This document shows, one piece after another, positions 9,273 to 17,515 of a stretch of DNA of 37,546 nucleotides. The notes beneath the pieces were generated by a model. It made no database searches. It was not told where the DNA came from and was given only the letters and a program-made list of their open reading frames with translations. The stretch's first letter is position 1; every line of letters starts with the position of its first letter. The DNA comes from Clostridia bacterium (GTDB lineage: Bacteria > Bacillota_A > Clostridia > UMGS1883 > HGM11501). The translations under genes were made by a program, and so were the position numbers. Location: assembly GCA_017536285.1 (NCBI GenBank), contig JAFXHP010000115.1, positions 1 through 37,546 of the forward strand. Direction: 5' to 3'.

Positions 9273-10659
9273 AAAGATTTCTAAAATTACAAAGCCTGTG
9301 GAACGTCGAATAATTTGCATTGTGATAATCGTTTGCACCGTTTATGGATGTTCTTGAAAGATAGATAAGGTCATCCCCATCAAAAGCAAAGTCCACATAC
9401 TGGAACCCCACTTTAGAAGGATCGTCGTGACGGTAATCAATTAGGTCGGCAACAACGGTCCAGTTATCAAGATCGCTTGATTGTAAAAGTGCCAGATAGT
9501 TTCTTGCCCTAAGCTCATTTTCGTCGTATATGATGCTGGCAAGAGTATAATAATTTCCGCTTACTTCATCACGCTTTATAATGAACTTTGAACGGTTTCC
9601 GGGGAATTTAATTACTCTGTCAAATGAAACAGGTGCATCCGGATCATCTTCATTTACTTTATAACGCATAATGAGACCGTATTTAGGCTCTGACGTTTCC
9701 ATAAGCTCATAGCGCATAATTTCAGCAAGCTTGCCATCCGGAGTTTCTACTATGCATCCCTCTAAAACTCCGCCGTTTACACCCTTTGCCACACCTTCCC
9801 ATTCTTCACTGATGGGACATGGCTCGGATATTGACCAGTTTTCAGAAACAAGTAAGTCATCATCCACCTTACAGCTTATAATCATCGGAGAGTGACGGTA
9901 TGGAAGGAAAGACCAAGCACCCCAGTCACAGGTAAGATATATTCTGCCGTTGTGAATAACCGTTGTCATAGGTGCCTTCTGAGTTCCCGCACCCGTCGGA
10001 TCGGATGAGCCTCGGAGCAGCACTGTGGGAGTTCCCCATGTTTTTCCTCCGTCTGAAGATTTTCCGATGAGCAAATCACCGTATTCTGTGGAGGAGGCCA
10101 TCATATAAACATCTCCGTTATGATAGAAAAGTTCTCCCCAATAGCAAGGCATAAGCTCTGAATAGTGATACCAGGTTTTCCCCTTGTCATCTGAACGGAA
10201 AATGAGCGTCAGGTTCTGAGGCTGACCGGGAGCAAACAAATCCATCGATGCAAGATAGTAGCCTTCCGGGTGAACAAGAAGCGAGGGAGAACATAAATAG
10301 CGTCCCGAAAAGCTGTACGCTCTGTCCTCCGGATGAAGGTAATTAACTACTGTTCCTACGCTTTTCCCGCATCTTGCAAGGCGGATACGGCTCTTTTTTT
10401 CTCCCGAGGTTACATAAAATTCATAGTCGGTTTCCGTTTTAAGTTTTTCAATATCAAAGTTCGTTTCGTCGGTCTCTCCCGCCTTTACAAACTCTTCTGT
10501 TCCTGATTCACGGTAGTAGACAGAGTATGGAGCTTCTACTTCAAACCACTCAAAATGAATAGCGTTTTCATAGGGTACTACCCTTGAGACATAGGGGCAT
10601 CCCGATTCAAACAAAAAGGGTTTGTAGGGCGAATAGCTCCAGGTATTTATTCCTTTCAT
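9271..10659 (-). CDS. Sialidase-like (Asp-box) beta-propeller glycosidase, intracellular
   Basis: 462 aa, no signal peptide. Residues about 22-97 resemble a fibronectin type III domain; the rest resembles a sialidase/BNR propeller with Asp boxes SDDKGKTW (156-163) and SSDGGKTW (201-208). The segment GRYLCSPSLLVH stands where true sialidases have an Arg-Ile-Pro motif, so sialic acid is not an assured substrate. It starts 11 bases after the aldolase gene and is co-transcribed with it. Together they suggest intracellular breakdown of an unusual sugar-acid conjugate (inference). Homologues are commonly labelled sialidase family protein or exo-alpha-sialidase. Confidence 0.75.
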   Translation of the reverse strand: MKGINTWSYSPYKPFLFESGCPYVSRVVPYENAIHFEWFEVEAPYSVYYRESGTEEFVKAGETDETNFDIEKLKTETDYEFYVTSGEKKSRIRLARCGKSVGTVVNYLHPEDRAYSFSGRYLCSPSLLVHPEGYYLASMDLFAPGQPQNLTLIFRSDDKGKTWYHYSELMPCYWGELFYHNGDVYMMASSTEYGDLLIGKSSDGGKTWGTPTVLLRGSSDPTGAGTQKAPMTTVIHNGRIYLTCDWGAWSFLPYRHSPMIISCKVDDDLLVSENWSISEPCPISEEWEGVAKGVNGGVLEGCIVETPDGKLAEIMRYELMETSEPKYGLIMRYKVNEDDPDAPVSFDRVIKFPGNRSKFIIKRDEVSGNYYTLASIIYDENELRARNYLALLQSSDLDNWTVVADLIDYRHDDPSKVGFQYVDFAFDGDDLIYLSRTSINGANDYHNANYSTFHRLCNFRNL

Positions 10660-10670
10660 AAATTGCCTCC

Positions 10671-11606
10671 TTAAAGTTTATCTATATATGTCTTGCAAAG
10701 TGCCCTCATCTGCGAAACGCAGTCCTTTACATAATCTGTCATTTCGCTGTCCTTGCGATTTCTTGCCGTAAGAACTGTTTCAAGACCTTCAAGGCACATA
10801 TGATACTTTGCGGTAAGAGGGTATGGTAATCCGTTTTCAGTAAAACCGCAGGTGCCGATTAAATTTTGGATTTCCTCTGCCTTCTCGGGGACTTTTCTAT
10901 AGTTTTCGCAAAGCCAGGCATAAAGCTCGGGATGGAAGTTTGCCATTATTCCGCAATATCCCGCCCCTCCATCTTTAAGACTTTGAAGCAATGTCTGACA
11001 GTTTGCATTAAGTAAATTAAAGTGTGTACCCTTTATAATATCAAGACGTTCTTTTATCATTTTCGCATCACAGCAGGTATCCTTCATATAATAAAATCTG
11101 TCTGTTTCTATACACCACTTAAGAATTTTGGGGGTAACAAGTCTTTTGTAAGGATGAGGACATTCGTAAAGTCCTAGGTTTACATCTTCGGGAAGCATAG
11201 ATAAAAGCCTTTCGGCATTTTTAATCCATACATCATCCCCCTCATTATTTAAATCCAGACGGTTAGTTATTAAAATAAGAGCATCTGTACCGGTTTCGAT
11301 AACTTTATTAAGCTCATATGCCTGATCCTCAATAGAATCTGCCACATGCCCTGAGGAAACTATTGTAAAGGCTTTTCCGCTATTTTTCTTAAGTTCCTGC
11401 GCTTTTGCATAAACTCTTCTGTTAAGCTCTGCTCTTTCTTCAACAGTAAGATAAAAAATTTCACTGGACTGACAAATTGCAAAAATTCCCGCACAGCCCT
11501 TTTCAAAATACCATTCCACATACCTTTCCGCCATATCATAGTCAACGCTGCCATCCGCTTTATACGGTGTTATCATTGTAGGATATGCTCCAAATCTGTA
11601 TTCCAT
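10671..11606 (-). CDS. DapA/NanA-family class I aldolase
   Basis: 311 aa TIM barrel. Lys175 in YYMKDT is placed as the Schiff-base lysine and Tyr147 in GLYECP as the catalytic tyrosine of the dihydrodipicolinate synthase / N-acetylneuraminate lyase superfamily. The substrate motif near 44-49 (ICQSSE) differs from the GTTGE of DapA, so this is not the biosynthetic enzyme. Such proteins cleave 2-keto-3-deoxy sugar acids to pyruvate and an aldehyde. It is the first gene of a two-gene operon with the Asp-box hydrolase and is divergent from an AraC regulator. An AAAGGAGTGATT site supports the start. Confidence 0.85.
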   Translation of the reverse strand: MEYRFGAYPTMITPYKADGSVDYDMAERYVEWYFEKGCAGIFAICQSSEIFYLTVEERAELNRRVYAKAQELKKNSGKAFTIVSSGHVADSIEDQAYELNKVIETGTDALILITNRLDLNNEGDDVWIKNAERLLSMLPEDVNLGLYECPHPYKRLVTPKILKWCIETDRFYYMKDTCCDAKMIKERLDIIKGTHFNLLNANCQTLLQSLKDGGAGYCGIMANFHPELYAWLCENYRKVPEKAEEIQNLIGTCGFTENGLPYPLTAKYHMCLEGLETVLTARNRKDSEMTDYVKDCVSQMRALCKTYIDKL

Positions 11607-11630
11607 ATAATCACTCCTTTATCTTATATC

Positions 11631-11658
11631 ATAATACTACCAATTTTGATTTTTTCAA
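11631..11658 (-). promoter_or_regulatory. Promoter of the aldolase-hydrolase operon
   Basis: On the minus strand TTGAAA (11658-11653) and TATTAT (11636-11631) are 16 bp apart. The two direct repeats lie immediately upstream of the -35, the usual place for an AraC-type activator. Confidence 0.6.
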
Positions 11659-11659
11659 T

Positions 11660-11696
11660 ATGAAACAGGGACATTTTTTTATGAAACCGAGACATT
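11660..11696 (+). promoter_or_regulatory. Direct-repeat operator, likely AraC-family binding site
   Basis: ATGAAACAGGGACATT (11660-11675) and ATGAAACCGAGACATT (11681-11696) match at 14 of 16 positions and are spaced exactly 21 bp, two helical turns. AraC-family dimers bind such direct repeats. The site sits between the two divergent promoters, adjacent to both -35 boxes, so it may serve activation of the aldolase operon and autoregulation of the regulator. Confidence 0.7.
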
Positions 11697-11701
11697 AATT
11701 A

Positions 11702-11730
11702 TTGACTTAGGATGAAATCTGTTGTAAAAT
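11702..11730 (+). promoter_or_regulatory. Promoter of the AraC regulator gene
   Basis: TTGACT (11702-11707), 17 bp spacer, TAAAAT (11725-11730). The second operator repeat ends five bases before the -35. Confidence 0.65.
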
Positions 11731-11761
11731 ATTTTCAATGCTTTCCAAAGGAGAAGTTTTT

Positions 11762-12643
11762 ATGCCTTTAAAAAACAGCACAAAGACTACCAGGCAACGG
11801 CTGAACAAGCTTTTTATCCCGGATATAACAGAGCCATATCATATAAAAGTACATTGGATACGTGCCGTTTTTCCGCCGGATGGTCTGGTCACTATAAGTA
11901 ATGAACTGCATATCCATACCTTTTTTGAGCTTCATTTAATTACAGATGGAGAATTTCACTACCGCTCTGAAAATAACCGGTTGTATACCATCAGCAGAGG
12001 AAGTGGCTTGTTAATTCCTGCCGAAAAAAGTCATATGCTGGAGAAATACAGTGAAACAGCATGTAAAATTTCAGTGGCGTTCTCCCCTGATAAAGGTTCT
12101 TTTTTATATAAAAAGCTTAAGGAAAGCGGAATTTTTTCCTTTGCCGTTTCAGATTATATGCTTTCTATACTTTCTTTCATAATTAATGAAGGCGAGATAA
12201 ACAGCATTTCCTCACCATACCTTATAAGGAACAGGATATTTGAACTGATTTGCCTCATCCAACGCACTATGGGCATGGAAGAGGAAACCGGAAAACCGCA
12301 TAATGAGACGGAGGACCGCCGCATCACTGCCGCAAAGCTCTTTATAAAAAGCAATAGTCAAAGACTGCTTACCTGCAACGAAGTCGCATCCTTCTGCGGC
12401 CTTAGCACCAAGCAGACAGAAAGACTGTTTTTCGCATCCACCGGACGCCATTTATCAGAGTATATTAAAAGCACACGTCTTTCAGAGGCTGAACGGTTGC
12501 TCTTGGAAACAAGAATGCCTATAAAAGAAGTCAGCGAAGCACTGGGCTTTTCCAATGTATATAATTTCACTAATTTTTTCACTAAAAGGGCCGGAATCTC
12601 ACCCGGAGCCTACAGGAAATCTGATATGAGGAAGGAAAATTGA
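11762..12643 (+). CDS. AraC-family transcriptional regulator
   Basis: 293 aa. An ATG at 11738 is in frame, but the AAAGGAG site at 11747-11753 points to ATG 11762 (MPLKNSTKTT). The N-terminal half is a cupin-type ligand domain (HTFFELHLITDGEFHY ... SGLLIPAEKSHM). The last ~100 residues carry two helix-turn-helix units: LTCNEVASFCGLSTKQTERL and MPIKEVSEALGFSNVYNFTN, ending in the standard FFTKRAGISPGAYRK. It is divergent from the aldolase-hydrolase genes and probably controls them in response to their substrate. Its stop abuts the lipid-kinase gene. Confidence 0.9.
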   Translation: MPLKNSTKTTRQRLNKLFIPDITEPYHIKVHWIRAVFPPDGLVTISNELHIHTFFELHLITDGEFHYRSENNRLYTISRGSGLLIPAEKSHMLEKYSETACKISVAFSPDKGSFLYKKLKESGIFSFAVSDYMLSILSFIINEGEINSISSPYLIRNRIFELICLIQRTMGMEEETGKPHNETEDRRITAAKLFIKSNSQRLLTCNEVASFCGLSTKQTERLFFASTGRHLSEYIKSTRLSEAERLLLETRMPIKEVSEALGFSNVYNFTNFFTKRAGISPGAYRKSDMRKEN

Positions 12644-12645
12644 TT

Positions 12646-13527
12646 ATGTCAACATATCATATACTCTACAATCCAATGGCCGCCAGTGGCGAAGGAATAA
12701 AAAAAGCCGAATCCTTAAGACAAACATTAAGCGGAAATCTTGTTTTTCACGATATAACAACCCTTGACGTAAATGATTTTATTTCTTCAACTATGCCTGA
12801 CGATAAAATTGTTGTTTCCGGCGGAGACGGAACAATAAGCCGATTTGTCAACGATATTTACGGAAATCCCCCTGAAAGAGAGTTGTTTTACCACGCTTCC
12901 GGCAGTGGCAACGATTTTGCCAAGGATATAAATCTTTCAAAAGATTCCTTGACATCTCTTACCCCGTATCTTAAAAACCTTCCCACCGTATTTGTAAAGG
13001 GTAAAAAGCACAAATTCTTAAACGGAATAGGCTACGGCATTGACGGCTATTGCTGTGAAGTCGGCGAAAAACTCCGAGAAAAAGGGAAAAAAATAAACTA
13101 TACCACAATTGCGATAAAAGGCCTTCTGTTCTTCTTTAAGCGTACAAATGCAACCATTACGGTGGACGGTGTAACAAAAAGCTATAAAAACGTATGGATG
13201 ATACCCACAATGTTCGGCCGTTATTATGGCGGAGGTATGATGGCCTGCCCCCTGCAGTCCAGAGAAAATGAGTATGGTTCCTTATCCGTTATGGCCGTTC
13301 ATTCAAAAAGCAAACTCAAATTGCTATATATCTTCCCTAAAATTTTCACAGGCAAACATATAAAATTCAAAAGCGTTATAGATACCCTGACTGGCCATGA
13401 AATAACTGTTTCCTTTGACAAACCCACAGCTCTTCAGATTGACGGTGAAGCCGTAACAGATGTGCTTTCATATACAGTAAAATCCTCAAAAGTACTCAGC
13501 GAAGAAAAAGAGCCTGAAATGATTTAA
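12646..13527 (+). CDS. Diacylglycerol/lipid kinase family protein
   Basis: 293 aa. I chose ATG 12646 (MSTYHILYNPMA) over the TTG six bases upstream because the AGGAAGGAAA site is properly spaced only for the ATG. It shows the DAGK catalytic core: NPMAASGEG near the N-terminus and VVSGGDGTISRFVND at about 63-77, then GSGNDFA. Family members phosphorylate diacylglycerol or other lipids at the membrane, or act in lipoteichoic acid recycling; the exact substrate is not decided. It begins two bases after the regulator's stop, so it is co-transcribed. Confidence 0.88.
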   Translation: MSTYHILYNPMAASGEGIKKAESLRQTLSGNLVFHDITTLDVNDFISSTMPDDKIVVSGGDGTISRFVNDIYGNPPERELFYHASGSGNDFAKDINLSKDSLTSLTPYLKNLPTVFVKGKKHKFLNGIGYGIDGYCCEVGEKLREKGKKINYTTIAIKGLLFFFKRTNATITVDGVTKSYKNVWMIPTMFGRYYGGGMMACPLQSRENEYGSLSVMAVHSKSKLKLLYIFPKIFTGKHIKFKSVIDTLTGHEITVSFDKPTALQIDGEAVTDVLSYTVKSSKVLSEEKEPEMI

Positions 13528-13549
13528 TGTTCAGAAAATTAAATACAAA

Positions 13550-13583
13550 AAATACGGCACTTCAAAAGAGTGCCGTATTTTTA
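13550..13583. terminator. Bidirectional intrinsic terminator
   Basis: An 11-bp stem (13551-13561 with 13569-13579, loop of 7) carries an A-tract on one side and a T-tract on the other. It separates the lipid kinase gene from convergent trmK. Confidence 0.9.
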
Positions 13584-13584
13584 T

Positions 13585-14247
13585 TTAACATTCCTGCTCT
13601 TTATCAACTAAGAATTTTAATTCTTCCGCTATTTTTTTATGTATTTCTCCGTTTTCGCCTTTTGCTCTGCTTTCCTCATAACGGATAAGCCTAAGTGCAT
13701 ATTCAGAAAAATATTCACCTTTTTTATTTATTATAACAGGGCCTGCCACCATTTCCAGAGGCGTGTATTCTGCCTTTCCCGGCACGGCCTTTATTATAGC
13801 ATAAATTCTCCCCATATCGGAAACCAGGATTTCATCTTCTATCTTAAGTCCGAGACACACAAGCGTTTCCCGAAGCGTATCTGCCTTACTCATAGGCTGC
13901 AGAATAAAACACTTAATTTTCGATATATCGTCTTTTTCAAGAATATAGGAAATGACATCCCCGCCAAGTCCTGCTATTATAACGGTTTCCGCCTTATCGT
14001 GGGCAAAGGAAAGTCCGTCGGAAAGCACAGGAATAACTTTGTCCCCACATCCGAATTTTTCTATGTTTTCCTTCGCAGTAAGAAGCGGTGATTCATTTAT
14101 ATCGCAGGCGTAAATTTTTCCAGCCAGGCCTTCACGGGCAAGATAAATCGACAAAAGTCCATGATCCGCTCCGATATCCGCCGCTGTTTCCGACTTCGGA
14201 AAAAGATAGGCTATTGCTTTCATTCTTTCAGTAAAATGTATTTTCAT
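13585..14247 (-). CDS. trmK: tRNA (adenine(22)-N1)-methyltransferase
   Basis: 220 aa Rossmann methyltransferase. ADIGADHGLLSIYL (23-36) is the SAM-binding motif I and VIIAGLGGDVI the signature of the TrmK/YqfN family, which makes m1A22 in bacterial tRNAs. Location downstream of dnaG-rpoD is the conserved Firmicutes arrangement and supports the call. Here the gene is separated from rpoD by 313 bases of repeats. Confidence 0.9.
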   Translation of the reverse strand: MKIHFTERMKAIAYLFPKSETAADIGADHGLLSIYLAREGLAGKIYACDINESPLLTAKENIEKFGCGDKVIPVLSDGLSFAHDKAETVIIAGLGGDVISYILEKDDISKIKCFILQPMSKADTLRETLVCLGLKIEDEILVSDMGRIYAIIKAVPGKAEYTPLEMVAGPVIINKKGEYFSEYALRLIRYEESRAKGENGEIHKKIAEELKFLVDKEQEC

Positions 14248-14265
14248 AATTCACCAATATAAAAA

Positions 14266-14329
14266 TTGCAGGGGCCGATGCCTTCATCGACCCTTTATTC
14301 CGGGCTGATGAGGGCATCAGCCCCTACAA
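14266..14329. repeat. Long imperfect palindrome (REP-like)
   Basis: Arms 14266-14288 and 14307-14329 pair at 20 of 23 positions around an 18-base loop; the core reads GGGGCcGATGCC / GGCATCaGCCCC. Palindromes of the type TTGTAGGGGCxGATGCC are, to my recollection, dispersed in clostridial genomes. There is no T-tract for a terminator in either direction. Confidence 0.7.
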
Positions 14330-14348
14330 AATATTCTTATGCTTTCAG

Positions 14349-14438
14349 GAAAAATGCTGTTCGCATTTTTCTTTGGTTTGCAAATCGCTTGAACGCTTTT
14401 TGCAAACTCTCGCATAAAATTTCTTTGTTGAAATTTTA
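14349..14438 (-). repeat. Three-hairpin repeat, copy 1 (downstream of rpoD)
   Basis: Hairpin 1: 14349-14357 with 14363-14371 (9 bp, loop of 5). Hairpin 2: 14376-14384 with 14399-14407 (9 bp, loop TCGCTTGAACGCTT). Hairpin 3: 14415-14423 with 14430-14438 (9 bp, loop TTTGTT). It matches copy 2, 125 bases away, with one mismatch over about 89 bases. Strand is given as minus because all copies lie downstream of minus-strand genes. Confidence 0.8.
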
Positions 14439-14473
14439 CTCATCATGCGTTTCTTTTTTCGCTTTGCTTTACG

Positions 14474-14566
14474 AAAAAATGCTGTCCGCATTTTTCTTTG
14501 GTTTGCAAATCGCTTGAACGCTTTTTGCAAACTCTCGCATAAAATTTCTTTGTTGAAATTTTATGC
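14474..14566 (-). repeat. Three-hairpin repeat, copy 2 (contains rpoD stop codon)
   Basis: Hairpins at 14474-14496, 14501-14532 and 14537-14566; the last is a perfect 12-bp stem with loop TTTGTT and includes the rpoD stop codon (14563-14561). Read along the rpoD mRNA, hairpin 1 comes last and ends in GCATTTTTTC, so it may act as the transcription terminator. The 313-base space between rpoD and trmK contains only this repeat, copy 1 and the palindrome; no gene is credible there. Confidence 0.8.
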
Positions 14567-15649
14567 TAAGAAATCCTTAAGTTTTCTGCTTCTGGATGGA
14601 TGGCGTAACTTACGAAGAGCCTTTGCCTCTATCTGACGGATACGCTCTCTTGTTACGTTGAACACCTTTCCCACTTCTTCAAGTGTGCGGCTTCTTCCGT
14701 CATCAAGACCGAAACGGAGTCTTAAAACTCTTTCCTCTCTTGGTGTAAGAGTATCAAGCACGTCCACAAGCTGCTCTTTAAGAAGCATAAAGGAAGCTGC
14801 CTCACTGGGTGCGGGAGCATCCTCGTCGGGAATGAATTCGCCAAGACGTGTATCTTCCTCTTCGCCTATGGGCATTTCAAGGGATACAGGTTCCTGAGCT
14901 ATCTTCATAATCTCACGTACCTTTTCGATGGACATATTCATTTCCTTTGCAATTTCTTCCGGAGTTGCATCTCTGCCGTATTCCTGAAGAAGCTGACGTG
15001 AAACTCTGATAAGCTTGTTGATTGTTTCAACCATATGCACAGGAACACGGATTGTTCTTGCCTGGTCTGCAATCGCTCTTGTTATGGACTGACGAATCCA
15101 CCATGTGGAATAAGTAGAAAACTTATAACCTTTTGCGTAGTCAAACTTTTCAACTGCTTTTATAAGACCAAGGTTACCTTCCTGGATAAGGTCCAGGAAT
15201 AGAAGTCCTCTTCCCACATATTTTTTAGCAATGCTTACAACAAGACGGAGGTTTGTTTCTATAAGCTTCTGCTTTGCTTCTTCGTCTCCCTCTGACATTT
15301 TTCTTGCAAGTTCGTATTCTTCATCTGCAGTTAAAAGCGGAACTTTACCTATTTCTTTTAAGTACATTCTTACATGATCGTCCACATTTGTGCCGTCAGG
15401 AAGATTCATGTCTATTTCTTCTTCTACCTGAACAGGTTCAATCTGTTCAAGTTCCTTTTCAAGATCTCCGACTACTTCAATTCCTTCACGGTCGAGTGAG
15501 TCATAAACCTTTTCCATCTGCTCTTCTTCAAGCTCAAATTCAGCCAATGCATCGGCAATTTCTTTATATGATAAAAGCCCCTTCTTCTTTCCCTTTTCCA
15601 CCAATTCCTTAATTGCGATTTTTCTCGCGGACATGATATTTTCGCTCAT
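14561..15649 (-). CDS. rpoD: RNA polymerase primary sigma factor
   Basis: 362 aa, full length for a Firmicutes SigA. Region 1.2 is at about 88-120; region 2 at 126-200 includes [20 protein letters not shown] and the -10 recognition segment [17 protein letters not shown]; region 4.2 (321-350) has [20 protein letters not shown] for -35 recognition; C-terminus KLKDFLA is standard. It recognises TTGACA/TATAAT promoters like those in this window. Its ATG lies one base after the dnaG stop, with only a weak GAGGGTATG site, so translation is probably coupled to dnaG. Confidence 0.97.
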   Translation of the reverse strand: MSENIMSARKIAIKELVEKGKKKGLLSYKEIADALAEFELEEEQMEKVYDSLDREGIEVVGDLEKELEQIEPVQVEEEIDMNLPDGTNVDDHVRMYLKEIGKVPLLTADEEYELARKMSEGDEEAKQKLIETNLRLVVSIAKKYVGRGLLFLDLIQEGNLGLIKAVEKFDYAKGYKFSTYSTWWIRQSITRAIADQARTIRVPVHMVETINKLIRVSRQLLQEYGRDATPEEIAKEMNMSIEKVREIMKIAQEPVSLEMPIGEEEDTRLGEFIPDEDAPAPSEAASFMLLKEQLVDVLDTLTPREERVLRLRFGLDDGRSRTLEEVGKVFNVTRERIRQIEAKALRKLRHPSRSRKLKDFLA

Positions 15650-15650
15650 A

Positions 15651-17420
15651 TCACATACCCTCTTTCCGTTTCTTTTCAGCCTTCTTTTTAATCAGTTCAT
15701 TAAGCTTGGCTATGTTTTTTTCTTCAATATACTTTTTACTCAGGATATTGAAACGCTCATCCTCAATTGTGTTAAAGGCATCCTGTGCGGCCTTTAAGTT
15801 ATCGCCGTAGTCATCATCTGAAAATACCGATGCTGCTTCACCCGAAAACTCGGACGGCAACATGGTTATTATAACAGATGCTTCCGGAACCCTTCCTTCA
15901 GAAAGGGTTCGGTAAATAACTTCCGCCAGGCTCTTAAGTGCTTCCGTTGAATACTCCTCTGCCTTCATTTCGTCTGAGTATTTCTCATATACCCTTTTAT
16001 CTCTCGCCATGAGGCTTAAAAGTATCTTTTCTGCTTCATAGCCTTTACCCGAAAGAAATTCTCCCTCGGGAGCTTTTCTCTCAAGCACAGGACGGGCAAA
16101 AATTTTCTTTTCCTCCCGCTTCCTGTAGGATGCATCCTTCTTCATAATTTCCGCCTTTATGGAATCTTCTGAAATTCCCGTGTCGTCGGAAACCTTTTTG
16201 ATGTATGCTTCCTGCTCAATGGGGTTTTTAATTTTAAGCAGCACCTCTGCCGCCGATTTAGTAAATTCCACCTTCTGTTCGACATCTTTTATGTCGTATT
16301 TTTCTTTCAATTTTGAAATTCTATAATCGGTGACAACCCTTGCATTCTTAATGACACCCTCGAAGGCTTCTTTTCCTTTGAGTTTTATATATTCATCCGG
16401 ATCTTTACCCTCGGGCAGACTCAAGATCTTGACCTTTATATCCAGCGGCATAAATATTTCTATCGCCGCTTCTGTTGCCTTTTGGCCCGGGCCGTCTGAG
16501 TCGTAACAAAGATAAACCTCCGAAGAATATTTCTTAATAACTCTCGCCTGTTCACTTGTCAAAGCTGTTCCCATTGAAGCAACAGCTCCGGTGTATCCTG
16601 CCTGATGAAGACTTATTACGTCCATATACCCTTCGCAGAGAATTATTCTTTTATCAGGCGAGTTTTTTGCATAATTAAGAGCAAACAACTCTCTTCCTTT
16701 GAAAAACACAGGACTTTCGGGAGAGTTCATATACTTCGCTTTTTCATCGGGCGAAAGTGCTCTTCCTCCAAATCCTATTATATTTTTCCTTATATCTATT
16801 ATCGGAACCATGAGACGGTTTCTGAACCGCTCAATATAGTTTCCACGCTCTGTTCTCATAATGAGTCCCAGATTAAGAAGTACATCTTTTCCGATACCGT
16901 TCTTTTCCGCAAAGCTTAAAAGTGCTCCTCCGTCCGGAGCATAACCCATTCCAAATCTGGCAACGGTATTATTTTCAAGCTTTCTTTTCAAAAGATACTC
17001 CCTTGCCCCGCTTCCGGCATCGCTTGATAACATATCACGGTAAAACTTGGCAACCGCAAGATTTGCCTCATACATTTTCTTTTTCATATCGTGACGCTCT
17101 TTATCGCGGGACACCTCGTTTGGCTCGGGTAATATTATCCCCGAATTGTCCGCAAGATATTTAAGGGCTTCCACGAAATCCAGATTTTCTGCCGCCATTA
17201 CAAAATGGATGGCATTTCCTCCCACATTACATCCGAAGCAGTGATAAAGCTGCTTGTCCTCGGAAACATGGAATGAAGGTGACTTTTCCTTATGGAAGGG
17301 ACAAAGTCCCATGTAACCACGGCCGGAACGCTTAAGATGTACATAACTTCCCACAAGGTTTACGATATCCGTGGCGGATAAAACTTCCTGTATAACCTCT
17401 TCAGGATAAAGTGCGGCCAT
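15651..17420 (-). CDS. dnaG: DNA primase
   Basis: 589 aa. The N-terminal zinc finger has Cys40, His43, Cys61 and Cys64 ([12 protein letters not shown] ... YHCFGC). The TOPRIM domain follows with [12 protein letters not shown] and [10 protein letters not shown] carrying the acidic metal ligands. The C-terminal region would bind DnaB helicase. It makes RNA primers for replication. It precedes rpoD as in the macromolecular-synthesis operon. An AAAGGATGG site lies ahead of the ATG. Confidence 0.96.
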   Translation of the reverse strand: MAALYPEEVIQEVLSATDIVNLVGSYVHLKRSGRGYMGLCPFHKEKSPSFHVSEDKQLYHCFGCNVGGNAIHFVMAAENLDFVEALKYLADNSGIILPEPNEVSRDKERHDMKKKMYEANLAVAKFYRDMLSSDAGSGAREYLLKRKLENNTVARFGMGYAPDGGALLSFAEKNGIGKDVLLNLGLIMRTERGNYIERFRNRLMVPIIDIRKNIIGFGGRALSPDEKAKYMNSPESPVFFKGRELFALNYAKNSPDKRIILCEGYMDVISLHQAGYTGAVASMGTALTSEQARVIKKYSSEVYLCYDSDGPGQKATEAAIEIFMPLDIKVKILSLPEGKDPDEYIKLKGKEAFEGVIKNARVVTDYRISKLKEKYDIKDVEQKVEFTKSAAEVLLKIKNPIEQEAYIKKVSDDTGISEDSIKAEIMKKDASYRKREEKKIFARPVLERKAPEGEFLSGKGYEAEKILLSLMARDKRVYEKYSDEMKAEEYSTEALKSLAEVIYRTLSEGRVPEASVIITMLPSEFSGEAASVFSDDDYGDNLKAAQDAFNTIEDERFNILSKKYIEEKNIAKLNELIKKKAEKKRKEGM

Positions 17421-17515
17421 AGTTCACCATCCTTTCAAAACGCTCAGCAAAAAGAGCATCCCATACTTTAATATTTCGACAATTTATCCGAAAATCCTTT
17501 TTTATATTATTAAAA

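Noticed and set aside
10671..11606. Biosynthetic dihydrodipicolinate synthase (dapA)
   Set aside because: Context is a sugar-type hydrolase and AraC regulator, and the GTTGE substrate loop is absent.
11738..11761. Longer AraC start at ATG 11738
   Set aside because: The only good ribosome binding site lies inside this extension and serves ATG 11762.
14349..14566. Tandem 89-base repeats as a possible CRISPR array
   Set aside because: Only two copies, each internally palindromic with three stems, no regular spacers and no cas genes.
14266..14636. Short open frames on both strands in the rpoD-trmK gap
   Set aside because: They arise from the repeated sequence, lack ribosome binding sites and overlap rpoD.
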